From: Methanohalophilus euhalobius
GTDB lineage: Archaea > Halobacteriota > Methanosarcinia > Methanosarcinales > Methanosarcinaceae
Direction: 5' to 3'
Assembly: GCF_900215215.1 (NCBI RefSeq)
Contig: NZ_OBDR01000004.1
Span: forward strand, 62,001 to 126,000
DNA length: 64,000 nt
Below the pieces are notes generated by a model. That model searched no databases, had not been told where the DNA came from, and worked only from the letters and a program-made list of their open reading frames with translations. Shown piece after piece: positions 20,308-29,794 of this stretch (position 1 is the first letter of the stretch; the number at the start of each line of letters is the position of its first letter). Position numbers and translations under genes: made by a program.

Positions 20308-20766
20308 ATGAAGAAATTTATAACTATTCTAATGGCCCTATTTATCTTTTCCATGTCTGCAGGTGCCACGATTGTTGATGACATGAAAAGTGAGGTGGAT
20401 GAATACAATGCCAATTCGGATAACGTCCCCTCTTCCCTGAAAGACATGCTGGGGAATGAGCGTATTCATGTCATAGTAGATATGAACAATGGTTCCATCC
20501 TGAATCTCAAAGTAGTAACAAGCGATGCCAGTATAGTTGAGTTTGGGGAACTGGAAGATGGTGAAGAATTTGGACCGACTCTTATTGTTAACACTAATGA
20601 AAACACTGCAAGGTCTATAATGGATTCTCCTTCCCCTGCACAGTTTTTTCTGGATGCTTATGACAGAGGGGATATTGAGATAACTTCTCCAAGCTTTACA
20701 AAAAATGTATCTCTTTCAGTGGGCAAATTTGTGTTGAAGGTGTCCCAGTGGCTGGGATTCTACTGA
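20308..20766 (+). CDS. Small exported protein, possibly SCP2-like
   Basis: The 152-residue protein starts with a clear signal peptide (MKKFITILMALFIFSMSAGA). The ATG is chosen because GAGAGGTGA precedes it; a GTG three codons earlier is less likely. The mature part is acidic and contains IHVIVDMNNGSILNLKVV followed by a C-terminal segment with PAQFFLDAYDRGDIEI, whose shape resembles sterol-carrier-protein-2-like folds found in small methanogen exported proteins. No catalytic motif or transmembrane anchor is visible. The SCP2 comparison is a guess. It stands alone between divergent and downstream operons. Confidence 0.7.
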   Translation: MKKFITILMALFIFSMSAGATIVDDMKSEVDEYNANSDNVPSSLKDMLGNERIHVIVDMNNGSILNLKVVTSDASIVEFGELEDGEEFGPTLIVNTNENTARSIMDSPSPAQFFLDAYDRGDIEITSPSFTKNVSLSVGKFVLKVSQWLGFY

Positions 20767-20947
20767 TATAATTCCCTGTCTATATTTCTTTTTTATTTTT
20801 ACTGTCTGCCTTTTCCACCAGAAACTACATAAAAGTTCATGCATAATTAGTTACAATTCTACTTATTGCATGTATGCTATTACTGGCATATTTTTGACCC
20901 GTATGGCCAATCAGACTTATCAATAAGAGGACATGAAGAGGTATTCT

Positions 20948-22678
20948 ATGAAAGTTAAAATAACGGAAACAATTCTGAGGGATGCGCACCAGTCGCTTCT
21001 TGCGACAAGGATGCGCACGAGGAGTATGTTGCCTATTATTGAAGAACTGGATGAAATTGGATATTATTCTCTCGAGATGTGGGGAGGAGCAACTTTTGAT
21101 TCCTGCATCAGGTACCTCAATGAAGACCCCTGGGAAAGGCTGCGTGAACTTAAAAACCATATGAATAACACATATGCCCAGATGCTTCTGAGAGGACAGA
21201 ATCTTGTCGGATACAGGCATTATTCCGATGATGTGGTTGAAAAGTTCGTGACCAAGGCCTATGAAAACGGAATTGATATCTTCCGTATATTCGATGCTGT
21301 TAATGATATACGTAACATGGAAAAGTCAATTACCGTTGCAAAAGGACTGGGAGCCCACGTACAGGGTACTATCAGTTACACCACAAGCCCGGTTCACACC
21401 GTTGAAAAGTATGTGGATTTTGCTAATGAGCTGGCTGCTATGGATTGTGATTCGATTTGTATCAAAGATATGGCAGGCCTTTTGACACCGCATGAAGCCA
21501 AAGAACTGGTTAGTTCTCTAAAAAAGGAAGTTGGACTGCCTGTAGATCTGCACTGCCACTGTACATCAGGCATGGCTCCTATGACTTACATGGCGGCATG
21601 TGATGCAGGTGTAGATATACTGGATACTGCCCTGTCTCCCTTTGCCTGGGGTACTTCCCAGCCTCCCACAGAATCCGTGGTGGCTGCACTGCAAGGAACA
21701 CCTTATGATACAGGTCTGGATCTTGGACAACTTGCCGGAGTAAGCCGTTATTTCAAGGATATCAAGTCCAAATACAGCGGGGAAATCAATCCAATATCCG
21801 AGCAGATTGATACCAATGTACTATTGTATCAGATTCCGGGAGGTATGCTTTCCAACCTTGTATCCCAGTTGAAGGAGCAGAACGCTCTTGACAGGTATGA
21901 TGATGTACTGGAAGAGATGCCCAAAGTCAGGGCTGAACTTGGATATCCACCTCTTGTAACACCTACAAGTCAGATCGTGGGATCACAGGCTGTCCTTAAC
22001 GTTCTCATGGGGGAGCGGTACAAAGTTATTCCCAAGGAAGTCAAGGATTACGTGCGAGGTCTCTATGGCCGTTCACCATCACCTATCAGTGATGATATCA
22101 TTGCAATGATAATTGGTGAAGAAGATCCAATCGATGTAAGGCCGGCCGACCTGCTTGAACCTGAATACGATAAAAGGAAAAAAGAAGCCGAAGAAATGGG
22201 TCTTGTCAAAAAGGAAGAAGACATATTGACCTATATCCTGTATCCTTCCATCGCTCCGAAATTCCTGCGTGGTGAGTCCAGAGAAGAAAAACTTGCACCT
22301 GCCAAACAAACTGCATCACCACCCCTGTCTCAGGTTTCCATACCTACCAGATTCAAGGTGGAAGTGGATAATGAAGTATTTGAGGTACAGGTAGAACCAA
22401 TAGATGGTAGTGTTGTTGCAGTCGAGGAAAGCAGCCCAAAGACTCCTTCTGCTTCAGCATCTTCTGCTGGTGCTGTAACCTGTCATATGCAGGGTATGGT
22501 ACTCTCAGTTGACGTCAACGTTGGAGATAATGTTGAAGAGGGAGAGAAAATTGGTGTCATTGAAGCAATGAAAATGGAAAATGCCATCAATTCACCGCAT
22601 GGTGGTGTGGTGAAGGAAATCCTTGTTGCTGAAGGTGATTCCGTGGCAACAGATGATGTGATTATGATCATTGAGTGA
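20948..22678 (+). CDS. pycB: Pyruvate carboxylase subunit B (carboxyltransferase + BCCP)
   Basis: Carries biotin and transfers its carboxyl group to pyruvate to make oxaloacetate. The ATG at 20948 (MKVKITETILRDAHQS) is chosen because GAGGT lies seven bases upstream; another ATG 15 bases earlier is possible. The 576-residue protein has the carboxyltransferase domain first (LRDAHQSLLATRMRT; metal-site HCHCTSGMA), then a conserved PYC/OADA region, an Ala/Ser/Pro linker (about 485-505), and a biotinyl domain with the target lysine K542 in EAMKMEN. It is first in pycB-pycA-birA. Confidence 0.95.
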   Translation: MKVKITETILRDAHQSLLATRMRTRSMLPIIEELDEIGYYSLEMWGGATFDSCIRYLNEDPWERLRELKNHMNNTYAQMLLRGQNLVGYRHYSDDVVEKFVTKAYENGIDIFRIFDAVNDIRNMEKSITVAKGLGAHVQGTISYTTSPVHTVEKYVDFANELAAMDCDSICIKDMAGLLTPHEAKELVSSLKKEVGLPVDLHCHCTSGMAPMTYMAACDAGVDILDTALSPFAWGTSQPPTESVVAALQGTPYDTGLDLGQLAGVSRYFKDIKSKYSGEINPISEQIDTNVLLYQIPGGMLSNLVSQLKEQNALDRYDDVLEEMPKVRAELGYPPLVTPTSQIVGSQAVLNVLMGERYKVIPKEVKDYVRGLYGRSPSPISDDIIAMIIGEEDPIDVRPADLLEPEYDKRKKEAEEMGLVKKEEDILTYILYPSIAPKFLRGESREEKLAPAKQTASPPLSQVSIPTRFKVEVDNEVFEVQVEPIDGSVVAVEESSPKTPSASASSAGAVTCHMQGMVLSVDVNVGDNVEEGEKIGVIEAMKMENAINSPHGGVVKEILVAEGDSVATDDVIMIIE

Positions 22679-22696
22679 TTTAGCCGGAGGTATTCG

Positions 22697-24193
22697 ATGT
22701 TTAAGAAAATACTGATTGCAAACCGAGGTGAGATCGCGATCAGGGTAATGAGGGCCTGCAAGGAACTTGATGTGTCCACGGTTGCGGTGTATTCCGAAGC
22801 CGATAGCAATGCCCTTTTTACCAAATATGCGGACGAGGCGTACTGCATAGGTCCACCCCCTTCTTCCAGGAGTTATCTGAATATAGATGCAATTATCGAT
22901 GTGGCCAAAAAAGCAGGGGCAGAAGCAGTTCATCCGGGATATGGCTTCCTTTCGGAGAATTCGAAATTCGCCAGCGCCTGTGAAAAAGCAGGCATTAAGT
23001 TTATCGGTCCTTCGAGTGAAGTTATAGAAAAGATGGGTAGCAAGATCACTGCCCGCTCGGCAATGATCGAGGCCGGTGTACCGGTGGTTCCCGGTGATGG
23101 CAGGGCTGTTGAGGATGATGCCACGGCAATTGAAATAGGTGAATCCATCGGATATCCTTTGATGGTGAAAGCTTCTGCCGGTGGTGGTGGCATAGGCATG
23201 AAAGTTGTTTATACTCCAGAAGAGCTTACCCGGGCACTTTCATCCATACGTAATGTTGCAGCTTCTACATTTGGTGATTCAACTGTCTTCATTGAAAAAT
23301 ATCTTGAAGAACCACGTCACATAGAGATACAGATATTGGCTGACTCTCATGGTAATTGTCTCTATCTAGGTGACCGTGAATGTTCCATTCAGAGAAGACA
23401 CCAGAAACTGATTGAAGAGGCTCCTTCTCCTATAATGACTCCTGAACTTCGCAAGGATATGGGTGAGGCTGCTGTCAAAGCTGCCAAAAAAATAGGATAT
23501 GTAAATGCCGGTACTGTTGAATTCCTTTATTCAAAGGGTGATTATTATTTCCTTGAAGTAAACACACGTTTGCAGGTAGAACATGGAGTTACGGAGCTTG
23601 TTACAGGCATTGATATAGTAAAGCAGCAGTTGCGTGTTGCCTGTGATGAAAAATTACCCTTTACCCAGGATGATATTGAGATCAGAGGCTCGGCTATTGA
23701 ATGCCGTATCAATGCCGAAGATCCGTTGAATGATTTCGCCCCTTCGCCCGGTAAGATACGCAGGTATCGTTCGGCAGGTGGCCCCGGTGTGAGGGTGGAC
23801 AGTGGTGTCCATATGGGTTATGTTATTCCTCCCTTTTATGATTCAATGATCTCCAAACTCTGTGTATGGGGATGTGATCGTGAGGAAGCCATTGCACGTA
23901 TGAAAAGAGCCCTCTATGAATATGTGGTTGTAGGGGTTAAAACCAACATTCCTTTCCACAGAACGGTTTTGTCCATTGATGCATTCGTAAAAGGGGAGCT
24001 AACAACACACTTTATTGATGACCACAATGTGCTTTCAGCTTTAGAAAAGGTTGCTGTATCTGATAGTGAAAGATGTGCAACTCTTTCTTCTGCTCTTGAG
24101 GATCGCAACAAGAAGATTGCTGCAATCAGCACTGCAGTTGGTTCATATATGAATGCTGCAAAAAGGCATGATATGAAAGGCTCAGATGAATGA
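22697..24193 (+). CDS. pycA: Pyruvate carboxylase subunit A (biotin carboxylase)
   Basis: ATP-dependent carboxylation of the biotin on PycB. The 498-residue protein begins [20 protein letters not shown], typical of biotin carboxylase, with GGAGGT upstream. The glycine-rich ATP loop is [13 protein letters not shown] (about 157-169) and the catalytic block is [16 protein letters not shown] (about 291-306). It is 18 bases after pycB. Separate A and B subunits are usual in methanogens, unlike the single-chain eukaryotic enzyme. Oxaloacetate made here feeds the reductive partial TCA route. Confidence 0.96.
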   Translation: MFKKILIANRGEIAIRVMRACKELDVSTVAVYSEADSNALFTKYADEAYCIGPPPSSRSYLNIDAIIDVAKKAGAEAVHPGYGFLSENSKFASACEKAGIKFIGPSSEVIEKMGSKITARSAMIEAGVPVVPGDGRAVEDDATAIEIGESIGYPLMVKASAGGGGIGMKVVYTPEELTRALSSIRNVAASTFGDSTVFIEKYLEEPRHIEIQILADSHGNCLYLGDRECSIQRRHQKLIEEAPSPIMTPELRKDMGEAAVKAAKKIGYVNAGTVEFLYSKGDYYFLEVNTRLQVEHGVTELVTGIDIVKQQLRVACDEKLPFTQDDIEIRGSAIECRINAEDPLNDFAPSPGKIRRYRSAGGPGVRVDSGVHMGYVIPPFYDSMISKLCVWGCDREEAIARMKRALYEYVVVGVKTNIPFHRTVLSIDAFVKGELTTHFIDDHNVLSALEKVAVSDSERCATLSSALEDRNKKIAAISTAVGSYMNAAKRHDMKGSDE

Positions 24194-24244
24194 CGACAGA
24201 TAACTTTTTTTATCTGTCGCTCTTTCTTTATTACGGGGAGTTTT

Positions 24245-25213
24245 GTGGAGAATAAAAAGATTGAATTGATACGTCTTCTTTCTCAGACAGAGGGCAAGCC
24301 TATTTCCGGGGAACAGATTGGCAGGAAACTGGAAATTTCCAGGACAATGGTCTGGAAATACATTCAGTCGCTTCAAAGCCAGGGGTATTCAATCATCTCA
24401 TCGCCTGGTAAAGGCTATATTTTAAACTCGGTTCCTGATTCTCTTTTGCCAGAACTTGTGCAAGCAGGTCTTGAAACAGATATTTTAGGTAAGGACATCC
24501 AGCATTTTATGGAACTTGAGTCCACCAACGATTATGCAAAGACAATTGCAGGAGATGCAAAAGAAGGTACCGTTGTAGTTGCAGAAGTCCAGAAAAAAGG
24601 ACGTGGGAGAAGAGGGTTTGATTGGGTATCTCCTCAAGGGGGGATATGGATGTCTATAGTTCTTAAGCCATCGATAGCTCCTGCGGATGCTTCAAGATTG
24701 ACTCTTGTGGGTGGGCTTGCTGTGATTGATTCCCTGAAAGCAATCGGTCTTAACCCGTCTCTGAAATGGCCAAACGATGTGCTTGTCAACGGCAAAAAGA
24801 TTTGTGGAATACTTACAGAAATGGAAGCTGAAATAGATCGGGTTGAATATATTGTCCTGGGTCTGGGAATTAATTTAAACTTTAATACCGATATGTTGCC
24901 GAAGGAAATCCGGGATGGTTCCACAACCATAAGTGATGAGCTTGGTACCTATGTGGGTAGGCTTGAATTTGTCCACTCTTTACTTTATAATCTGGAACAG
25001 TATTATATCCATTTCAAGACACAACCCTTTGAGGAATTAATGGAAAGATGGATAGATTCTTCGGATACTATTGGTAGAAACGTACGTATTGTCACTCCTT
25101 CTAAAATGATGAAGGGCAGAGCAATTGGGATAACCCCCTCCGGAGGTTTGCTTTTGCAGAAAAATGATGGTTCAACCGAAGAAATTATGTCTGGCCGCTG
25201 CATCTACATCTGA
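24245..25213 (+). CDS. birA: Biotin-protein ligase with N-terminal HTH
   Basis: Attaches biotin to the PycB biotinyl domain. The 322-residue protein starts at a GTG with GGGGAG upstream. Residues about 1-60 form a winged helix (ISGEQIGRKLEISRTMVWKY), as in bacterial BirA. The catalytic domain includes the ligand loop KGRGRRGFDW (about residue 119) and LKWPNDVLVNGKKICGILTE, and a small C-terminal SH3-like domain follows. The HTH suggests it may also repress biotin- or pyc-related genes. It follows pycA by about 50 bases and is probably co-transcribed. Confidence 0.93.
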   Translation: MENKKIELIRLLSQTEGKPISGEQIGRKLEISRTMVWKYIQSLQSQGYSIISSPGKGYILNSVPDSLLPELVQAGLETDILGKDIQHFMELESTNDYAKTIAGDAKEGTVVVAEVQKKGRGRRGFDWVSPQGGIWMSIVLKPSIAPADASRLTLVGGLAVIDSLKAIGLNPSLKWPNDVLVNGKKICGILTEMEAEIDRVEYIVLGLGINLNFNTDMLPKEIRDGSTTISDELGTYVGRLEFVHSLLYNLEQYYIHFKTQPFEELMERWIDSSDTIGRNVRIVTPSKMMKGRAIGITPSGGLLLQKNDGSTEEIMSGRCIYI

Positions 25214-25221
25214 CGGGGATT

Positions 25222-25752
25222 GTGATGAAGGACATTCCGTATTTTAAAATTTTTTATTTTTTTATACTATGTAGTATTCTTTTATGTGGTGTGGTAACTG
25301 CCGGGGATTCGGAAGTAATTCTCAATGGGACTTCCGTGTATGTCAAAGCTGGAGAGAGTTTCGATTTTGAGCAGGATTATTCTCTGCATGTCAAGTATGT
25401 CAATCCCGAAAGTGAAAGGGTATGGGTGTCCCTTTCATTGAATGATGAAAGTGTAGCGGATTCCATTCTGGGTAGGGATGAGGTATTTATCTACTCCAGT
25501 AATTCATCAACGGTATTCAATATTACAATGGATAGGATATATTATGGTTCCAGTGGTGAGCTGGTAACTTTTGAACCGGTTTATCAATATGTAGATCACA
25601 GATATCCTTATAATCCGGATGATGAAAAGATGCAGAATAAAGTGCAGAATACATCTGAAAATGAATCTCAAAATCAGAGGGTGCCTTTTTTAAATCCGAC
25701 ACTCCTGATTCTGTTTGCACTTCTGTTACCCTATGTTTATGAACACAGGTAA
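25222..25752 (+). CDS. Exported single-copy S-layer-duplication-like domain protein
   Basis: The 176-residue protein has an N-terminal hydrophobic signal (about 9-28), an extracellular domain and a C-terminal membrane segment (about 157-172), followed by a short charged tail. The segment with SFDFEQDYSLHVKYVNPES, VWVSLSLNDESV and ELVTFEPVYQYVD resembles one copy of the domain duplicated in Methanosarcina S-layer proteins. A linker rich in Asn, Gln, Glu and Ser (about 131-155) precedes the anchor. The start is GTG at 25222 or ATG at 25225. It begins 8 bases after birA. A role in the cell envelope is inferred. Confidence 0.65.
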   Translation: MMKDIPYFKIFYFFILCSILLCGVVTAGDSEVILNGTSVYVKAGESFDFEQDYSLHVKYVNPESERVWVSLSLNDESVADSILGRDEVFIYSSNSSTVFNITMDRIYYGSSGELVTFEPVYQYVDHRYPYNPDDEKMQNKVQNTSENESQNQRVPFLNPTLLILFALLLPYVYEHR

Positions 25753-25754
25753 TT

Positions 25755-26672
25755 TTAGAGTTTGATATCTCCTTTATCCATAAGGACTCTCAGTTCTTCA
25801 AGACTGAGTTTGCCGGTCTTTTCAAACTTTTCTTTTGCGGCGACGTGCTGATCACTCTTTTTTTGTTCGTCTTTATGGGTCTGTATATCATTCAATCTAT
25901 CAAGATAGATACTCAATTCATCTCTCAAATTAGATATTTTTGTTTTGAGAGGGTCTATCTTTTCACGGGTAGGAGCAATTACCTGATAGGTTTCTTTAAT
26001 CTGTGAATGGAATTTATCCGCTTCTTTTCGAATTTCATCGACCTGGTTATATAGCTCTATCATATTCAAATGATGTTGCTGGGATTTTTCTGCAAGTTGC
26101 TTTATTTCCTTTGAAACATTTCTTTCCTCGTCACCAATGTCTCTGGTATTTTCATAAATATTGATGACCTGCCTGTGGAAATGATTGGCAGCTTTTGCTG
26201 CTTCAAGACGCTTTTCCAGTTCGTTGAGTTTTTCAAAAAGATTTTGCTCGTGCTTCAGGGGGATGTCAGCGTTGAGAAATTTATCAAGGTCTTCTGCATA
26301 GGCTTTAGAAAGGGTTTCCAAACTCCCTTTTGATTGTTCATTATATTGATCACGCTTTTTCTTGAGACTATTTATGTCTTTTACGACCTTGTTTCTTTCA
26401 CCAGCAACTTCATTCCTTCTGGATTTCAAATCAGCTATCTTCTTGTTGATATCATCACGTTGCGTTTTTTCTTCCCGTGCCTCTTTTGCAAGTTCCCTGA
26501 CCTTTGCATTGAGCTCATTCCTTTTCTCTTTGAGTTCATCAATATTAGTTTTATGAAGTTTGAGCTCTTCGAAAACCCCTTTTAAGCTCTTTTCATGCTG
26601 GGATATCTCTTTCCTGTAATTATTTACAGTATCTTTAAGTTCGCGTTCTGTCATTGAAGATACATCTTTCAT
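25755..26672 (-). CDS. Archaeal coiled-coil protein (COG1340-like)
   Basis: The 305-residue, highly charged protein is almost all predicted coiled coil, rich in Lys, Glu, Asn and Gln with no Cys or Trp. A break near residues 118-150 (KGSLETLSKAYAEDLDKFLN) separates two helical arms, and a short acidic tail (LSLEELRVLMDKGDI) ends it. It resembles the archaeal COG1340 family of unknown function, distantly SMC-like in composition, but with no ATPase site. Its ATG overlaps the stop of the upstream coiled-coil gene, so the two proteins are probably made together. Confidence 0.75.
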   Translation of the reverse strand: MKDVSSMTERELKDTVNNYRKEISQHEKSLKGVFEELKLHKTNIDELKEKRNELNAKVRELAKEAREEKTQRDDINKKIADLKSRRNEVAGERNKVVKDINSLKKKRDQYNEQSKGSLETLSKAYAEDLDKFLNADIPLKHEQNLFEKLNELEKRLEAAKAANHFHRQVINIYENTRDIGDEERNVSKEIKQLAEKSQQHHLNMIELYNQVDEIRKEADKFHSQIKETYQVIAPTREKIDPLKTKISNLRDELSIYLDRLNDIQTHKDEQKKSDQHVAAKEKFEKTGKLSLEELRVLMDKGDIKL

Positions 26673-27313
26673 GCAACATTCCCCGCAATCACTTCTTTTT
26701 GGTTTTTCCAGTACTCAAGTGCTTCTTTATGGCTTTTGATCCTTCTTTCCAGCCAGTTATACCTGGGTTTTTTTTCACCAAGTTCTTTATGAATCTGATC
26801 CAGGTTTTCTTCTTTTTCCATAGATTTTATCAGGGATGATATTTCGGAGGAAGCTTTTGAAGCTTCTTGTATGCGGGCTCTTATCTGGCTGGTGTATTCG
26901 CGTGTATTCTCGTTTTCAAGTTCAGCTATTTTTCCCAGAACATCCTGAATCGTTTTTTCTTCATTTTCCAGCTGCCTTGTCCTTTTCAACTCCTCTATAT
27001 CGTCATTTGTGGAGTGCATAATTCGATTATCAAGTTCTTCGGGATAGGCTGTGAACATTTCTCCCAGCAGATTATTCGCCTGGTGATACAATTGCTGCTT
27101 TTTTTCCTTGAGTACTTCTAAGCGGTTTTTCTCTTCTTCTCTTTTCTTTTTAGAGTTGCTTATTGTATCCTCGAGTTTTTTAACTTCATACTCAAGTTTA
27201 CTGTATTCCGCATTGTACTCATTCAGAAACTTCTGGTGTTTTTCAATCACACCTTTCACCAATCCTTCTTTGCCGGGGAAGGGTGAATTTTCTTCAACTG
27301 CACTCTCATTCAT
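26669..27313 (-). CDS. Coiled-coil protein, partner of the COG1340-like gene
   Basis: The 214-residue charged protein has two long helical segments (about 20-80 and 105-210) around a break containing LLGEMFTAYPEELDNRIMH. The break resembles the one in the downstream protein (KAYAEDLDKFLN), which suggests the two are diverged paralogues or structural partners. No enzymatic motif is visible. It sits 20 bases after the DUF424 gene in the mcm transcription unit, with AAAGG upstream of its ATG. Confidence 0.7.
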   Translation of the reverse strand: MNESAVEENSPFPGKEGLVKGVIEKHQKFLNEYNAEYSKLEYEVKKLEDTISNSKKKREEEKNRLEVLKEKKQQLYHQANNLLGEMFTAYPEELDNRIMHSTNDDIEELKRTRQLENEEKTIQDVLGKIAELENENTREYTSQIRARIQEASKASSEISSLIKSMEKEENLDQIHKELGEKKPRYNWLERRIKSHKEALEYWKNQKEVIAGNVA

Positions 27314-27333
27314 CTTAAAAACCTTTCGTAGTC

Positions 27334-27624
27334 TTATATCCTGTATAGTTGCGCATGTGGCACGCCATTAATAGTAATTATTGATTCGGGATTGATCATC
27401 CCGCATTCCAGGGCACATTCAATTGTTTTCTTGCCAAACAGATTCGCACTGGTTGCCCTTCCAAGAGCAGATTGCACCTGTTTTTCAGATACTATGTCCC
27501 CTTTATAGAAACTTTCCGTTATTTCGACAACAACATTCCCATGTTCCAATTTCTGCCCTATTAACTCCTGGTCACAAGCAGCAACAATCAGTCTGTCTCC
27601 GGCTCGGTGTTCTTTGAGGTACAT
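27334..27624 (-). CDS. DUF424 family protein
   Basis: A 96-residue archaeal conserved protein of unknown function. The ATG at 27622-27624 (MYLKEHRAGDRLIVAACDQE) has TGAGG six bases upstream; an ATG four codons earlier overlaps the mcm stop. The blocks ATSANLFGKKTIECALECGM and NGVPHAQLYRI at the C terminus are the family hallmark. The short basic fold and placement beside mcm hint at an information-processing role, which is inferred only. Confidence 0.85.
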   Translation of the reverse strand: MYLKEHRAGDRLIVAACDQELIGQKLEHGNVVVEITESFYKGDIVSEKQVQSALGRATSANLFGKKTIECALECGMINPESIITINGVPHAQLYRI

Positions 27625-27632
27625 ATATTTCC

Positions 27633-29723
27633 TCATACCAGTCTTATATGTTTTTTATCAGGTGCCAGCAAATCACCCGTTCGTTTCATTTTCTGAATAA
27701 ACTCCTCTGCGTGTTCTCTATCTATATTTTCAGCTGAGGCTTCTTCATAGACTTCATCTAATGGTGCTTTACCGCCGGCATGTTTCTGACTTACATGCTT
27801 TATAATGTCCTGAAGTATGTGTATCTTGTCACGCTGACTTTTACTCGTACCTGATGCTATGACATCCACATCAAGAGCTCCGGTGTCAGGATCAACACCA
27901 ACTTGTTTCATACATGCGAGGGAAATTTTAGTGGTACGTTTTGCATCCTCAAGGGTAACAGTGTTGCTAAGCCTTATTCGGGCGCTGGATTCAGCAAGCC
28001 TGACCAGTGCTTCCAGCTGTCTTGCAGTGACAGGTACCGGAGAATCCTTATTTTCTCCCATCTTACGTAGATCTAGATAGAAATCGACCAGATGTTGCCT
28101 GGCTTCTTCTTCCATAATGGGATAGACCATCCGGCGTGCATAGGCGACGTATTTGCGTAATAATTCCGTCTCGATTTCCGGTAGGATTACTTTTTGTTGA
28201 GAGGCAACTTTTTCCTGTGTTATTGTGGAGGTGGGTAATTTGTCCCATTGTTCATAGAGTTCACCGGCATAATGGGATTTTAGAATATGGTTTGCGATAT
28301 CAGCATCCATTTTTGAATCCGGTACATCAAGAAGGATGAAAATCAGGTCAAACCTGGATATGAGGGCAGGAGGCATATTGATCTGTTCTGCAAGTCCTTC
28401 GTATCTGTCAAACCTTCCGTATTTAGGGTTTGCCGCTCCCAGCAGGGCACAACGGGATTTCAGTGTTGCCAGGATTCCAGCTTTTGCCACAGAGATTGTC
28501 TGTTGTTCCATTGCTTCATGGAGTGCACTTTTGTCTTCTCTGCTCATCTTATCCATTTCGTCCACTGCCGCAATTCCCATATCTGCCATAACCAGGGCAC
28601 CGGCTTCCAGTGTCCAGCGACCGTCTCCCAAATCATCCTTTACCGCTGCTGCGGTCAGCCCACTTGATGAGGCACTTTTGCCTGAAGCAAACACGCCTCG
28701 TGGGGATAATTTCACCATGTATCTGAGTAACTGACTTTTCGCAATACCGGGGTCTCCTACAAGCAACAGGTGGATGTCTCCTCTAATACGTCCTCCGTCA
28801 GGAAGGGATTTTGGGACTCCTGAGAATAACTGTAAAGTTAGTGCTTCTTTGATATTCTCATAACCATAAATTGAAGGCGCTATGGATTTTATAATTTTAT
28901 TATATATCTGTGGGTCATTGCTAAGTTCTATTATTTCGTCTTCTTCTTCCGGAGATATATCCAGCTCATCAAATTCCTGATCCAGGTATTCTATGGAATT
29001 GCAGTGTAAGACAAGATCGTAAAATGTGGATTTCCCTTCGCGTGTGGTTCGCTGGTGGGACCTGAGGATGCCGTTTACTACTACACGGTCACCTGGTTTC
29101 ACAATGCCGGCCAGTTCATCTTCGGCATCGACATCAATACTCTGGGGCTGACTTCCTCCCTTGAGACTTTCGGGGGATTCCTGTACCTGAAGCTTCTGGG
29201 CATCGATGAAATTGGATTTATCAATGAGAAGTTTGAATGGCCCTCTTTTGCCGCAACTCTCTTCTTCACATTCGCCGGGTTCCACGAATTTTGGTCCGCT
29301 CTGGGGTATATAATTTACTGTTTCACACCTCATACAGTAAAATGCCGCATTGGTAATCTTTGGACGTACTTCGGTTGCCTTGCGGACCATTCCTTCAACT
29401 GCAATGAACTTGAGAAGATGATTGCTCCTGAGGTCACGTATCGTGACCTTGTTTGGAATGCTGGTAAACTGGATGTGTGCATCATCCAGTTGTTTCTCAA
29501 CAGGGAGCTCAATTTGTTTAAGAGCTTCTTCAGCCGAGGGGATAACCTCATCCGGCGTTTGTAATAATTCTTCGGAAAGTTCCCTGTCGAATTGTTCCAG
29601 ATCTGTAAAATTTACTTCTATACTTCGTAATTCCGGGTATTCGTTGGCAAGTTTAAGTATATCATGCCAGCAATATCGTTTAAGAAAATCCCGGAATTTA
29701 TTTTCCCATTTTTCTTCCGTCAT
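27633..29723 (-). CDS. mcm: MCM replicative helicase
   Basis: Hexameric helicase that unwinds DNA at archaeal origins. The 696-residue protein has an N-terminal domain with a zinc site (CMRC then CEEESC, about residues 130-160), followed by the AAA+ domain. Walker A is GDPGIAKSQ at about 321-329, Walker B is AAVDEMDKM, and the arginine-finger segment is ISRFDLIFILLDVPD. A C-terminal winged helix (about 615-696) completes the usual plan. No intein is present. A TATA box at 29754-29765 predicts a leader of only about ten bases. It heads mcm-DUF424-coiled-coil-coiled-coil. Confidence 0.97.
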   Translation of the reverse strand: MTEEKWENKFRDFLKRYCWHDILKLANEYPELRSIEVNFTDLEQFDRELSEELLQTPDEVIPSAEEALKQIELPVEKQLDDAHIQFTSIPNKVTIRDLRSNHLLKFIAVEGMVRKATEVRPKITNAAFYCMRCETVNYIPQSGPKFVEPGECEEESCGKRGPFKLLIDKSNFIDAQKLQVQESPESLKGGSQPQSIDVDAEDELAGIVKPGDRVVVNGILRSHQRTTREGKSTFYDLVLHCNSIEYLDQEFDELDISPEEEDEIIELSNDPQIYNKIIKSIAPSIYGYENIKEALTLQLFSGVPKSLPDGGRIRGDIHLLLVGDPGIAKSQLLRYMVKLSPRGVFASGKSASSSGLTAAAVKDDLGDGRWTLEAGALVMADMGIAAVDEMDKMSREDKSALHEAMEQQTISVAKAGILATLKSRCALLGAANPKYGRFDRYEGLAEQINMPPALISRFDLIFILLDVPDSKMDADIANHILKSHYAGELYEQWDKLPTSTITQEKVASQQKVILPEIETELLRKYVAYARRMVYPIMEEEARQHLVDFYLDLRKMGENKDSPVPVTARQLEALVRLAESSARIRLSNTVTLEDAKRTTKISLACMKQVGVDPDTGALDVDVIASGTSKSQRDKIHILQDIIKHVSQKHAGGKAPLDEVYEEASAENIDREHAEEFIQKMKRTGDLLAPDKKHIRLV

Positions 29724-29794
29724 TAATATCAGTGCATACCAGATTTGACTTCGGATTATAAAAACTTACAAGCTTTATCTATCTTTCGTGTGTA

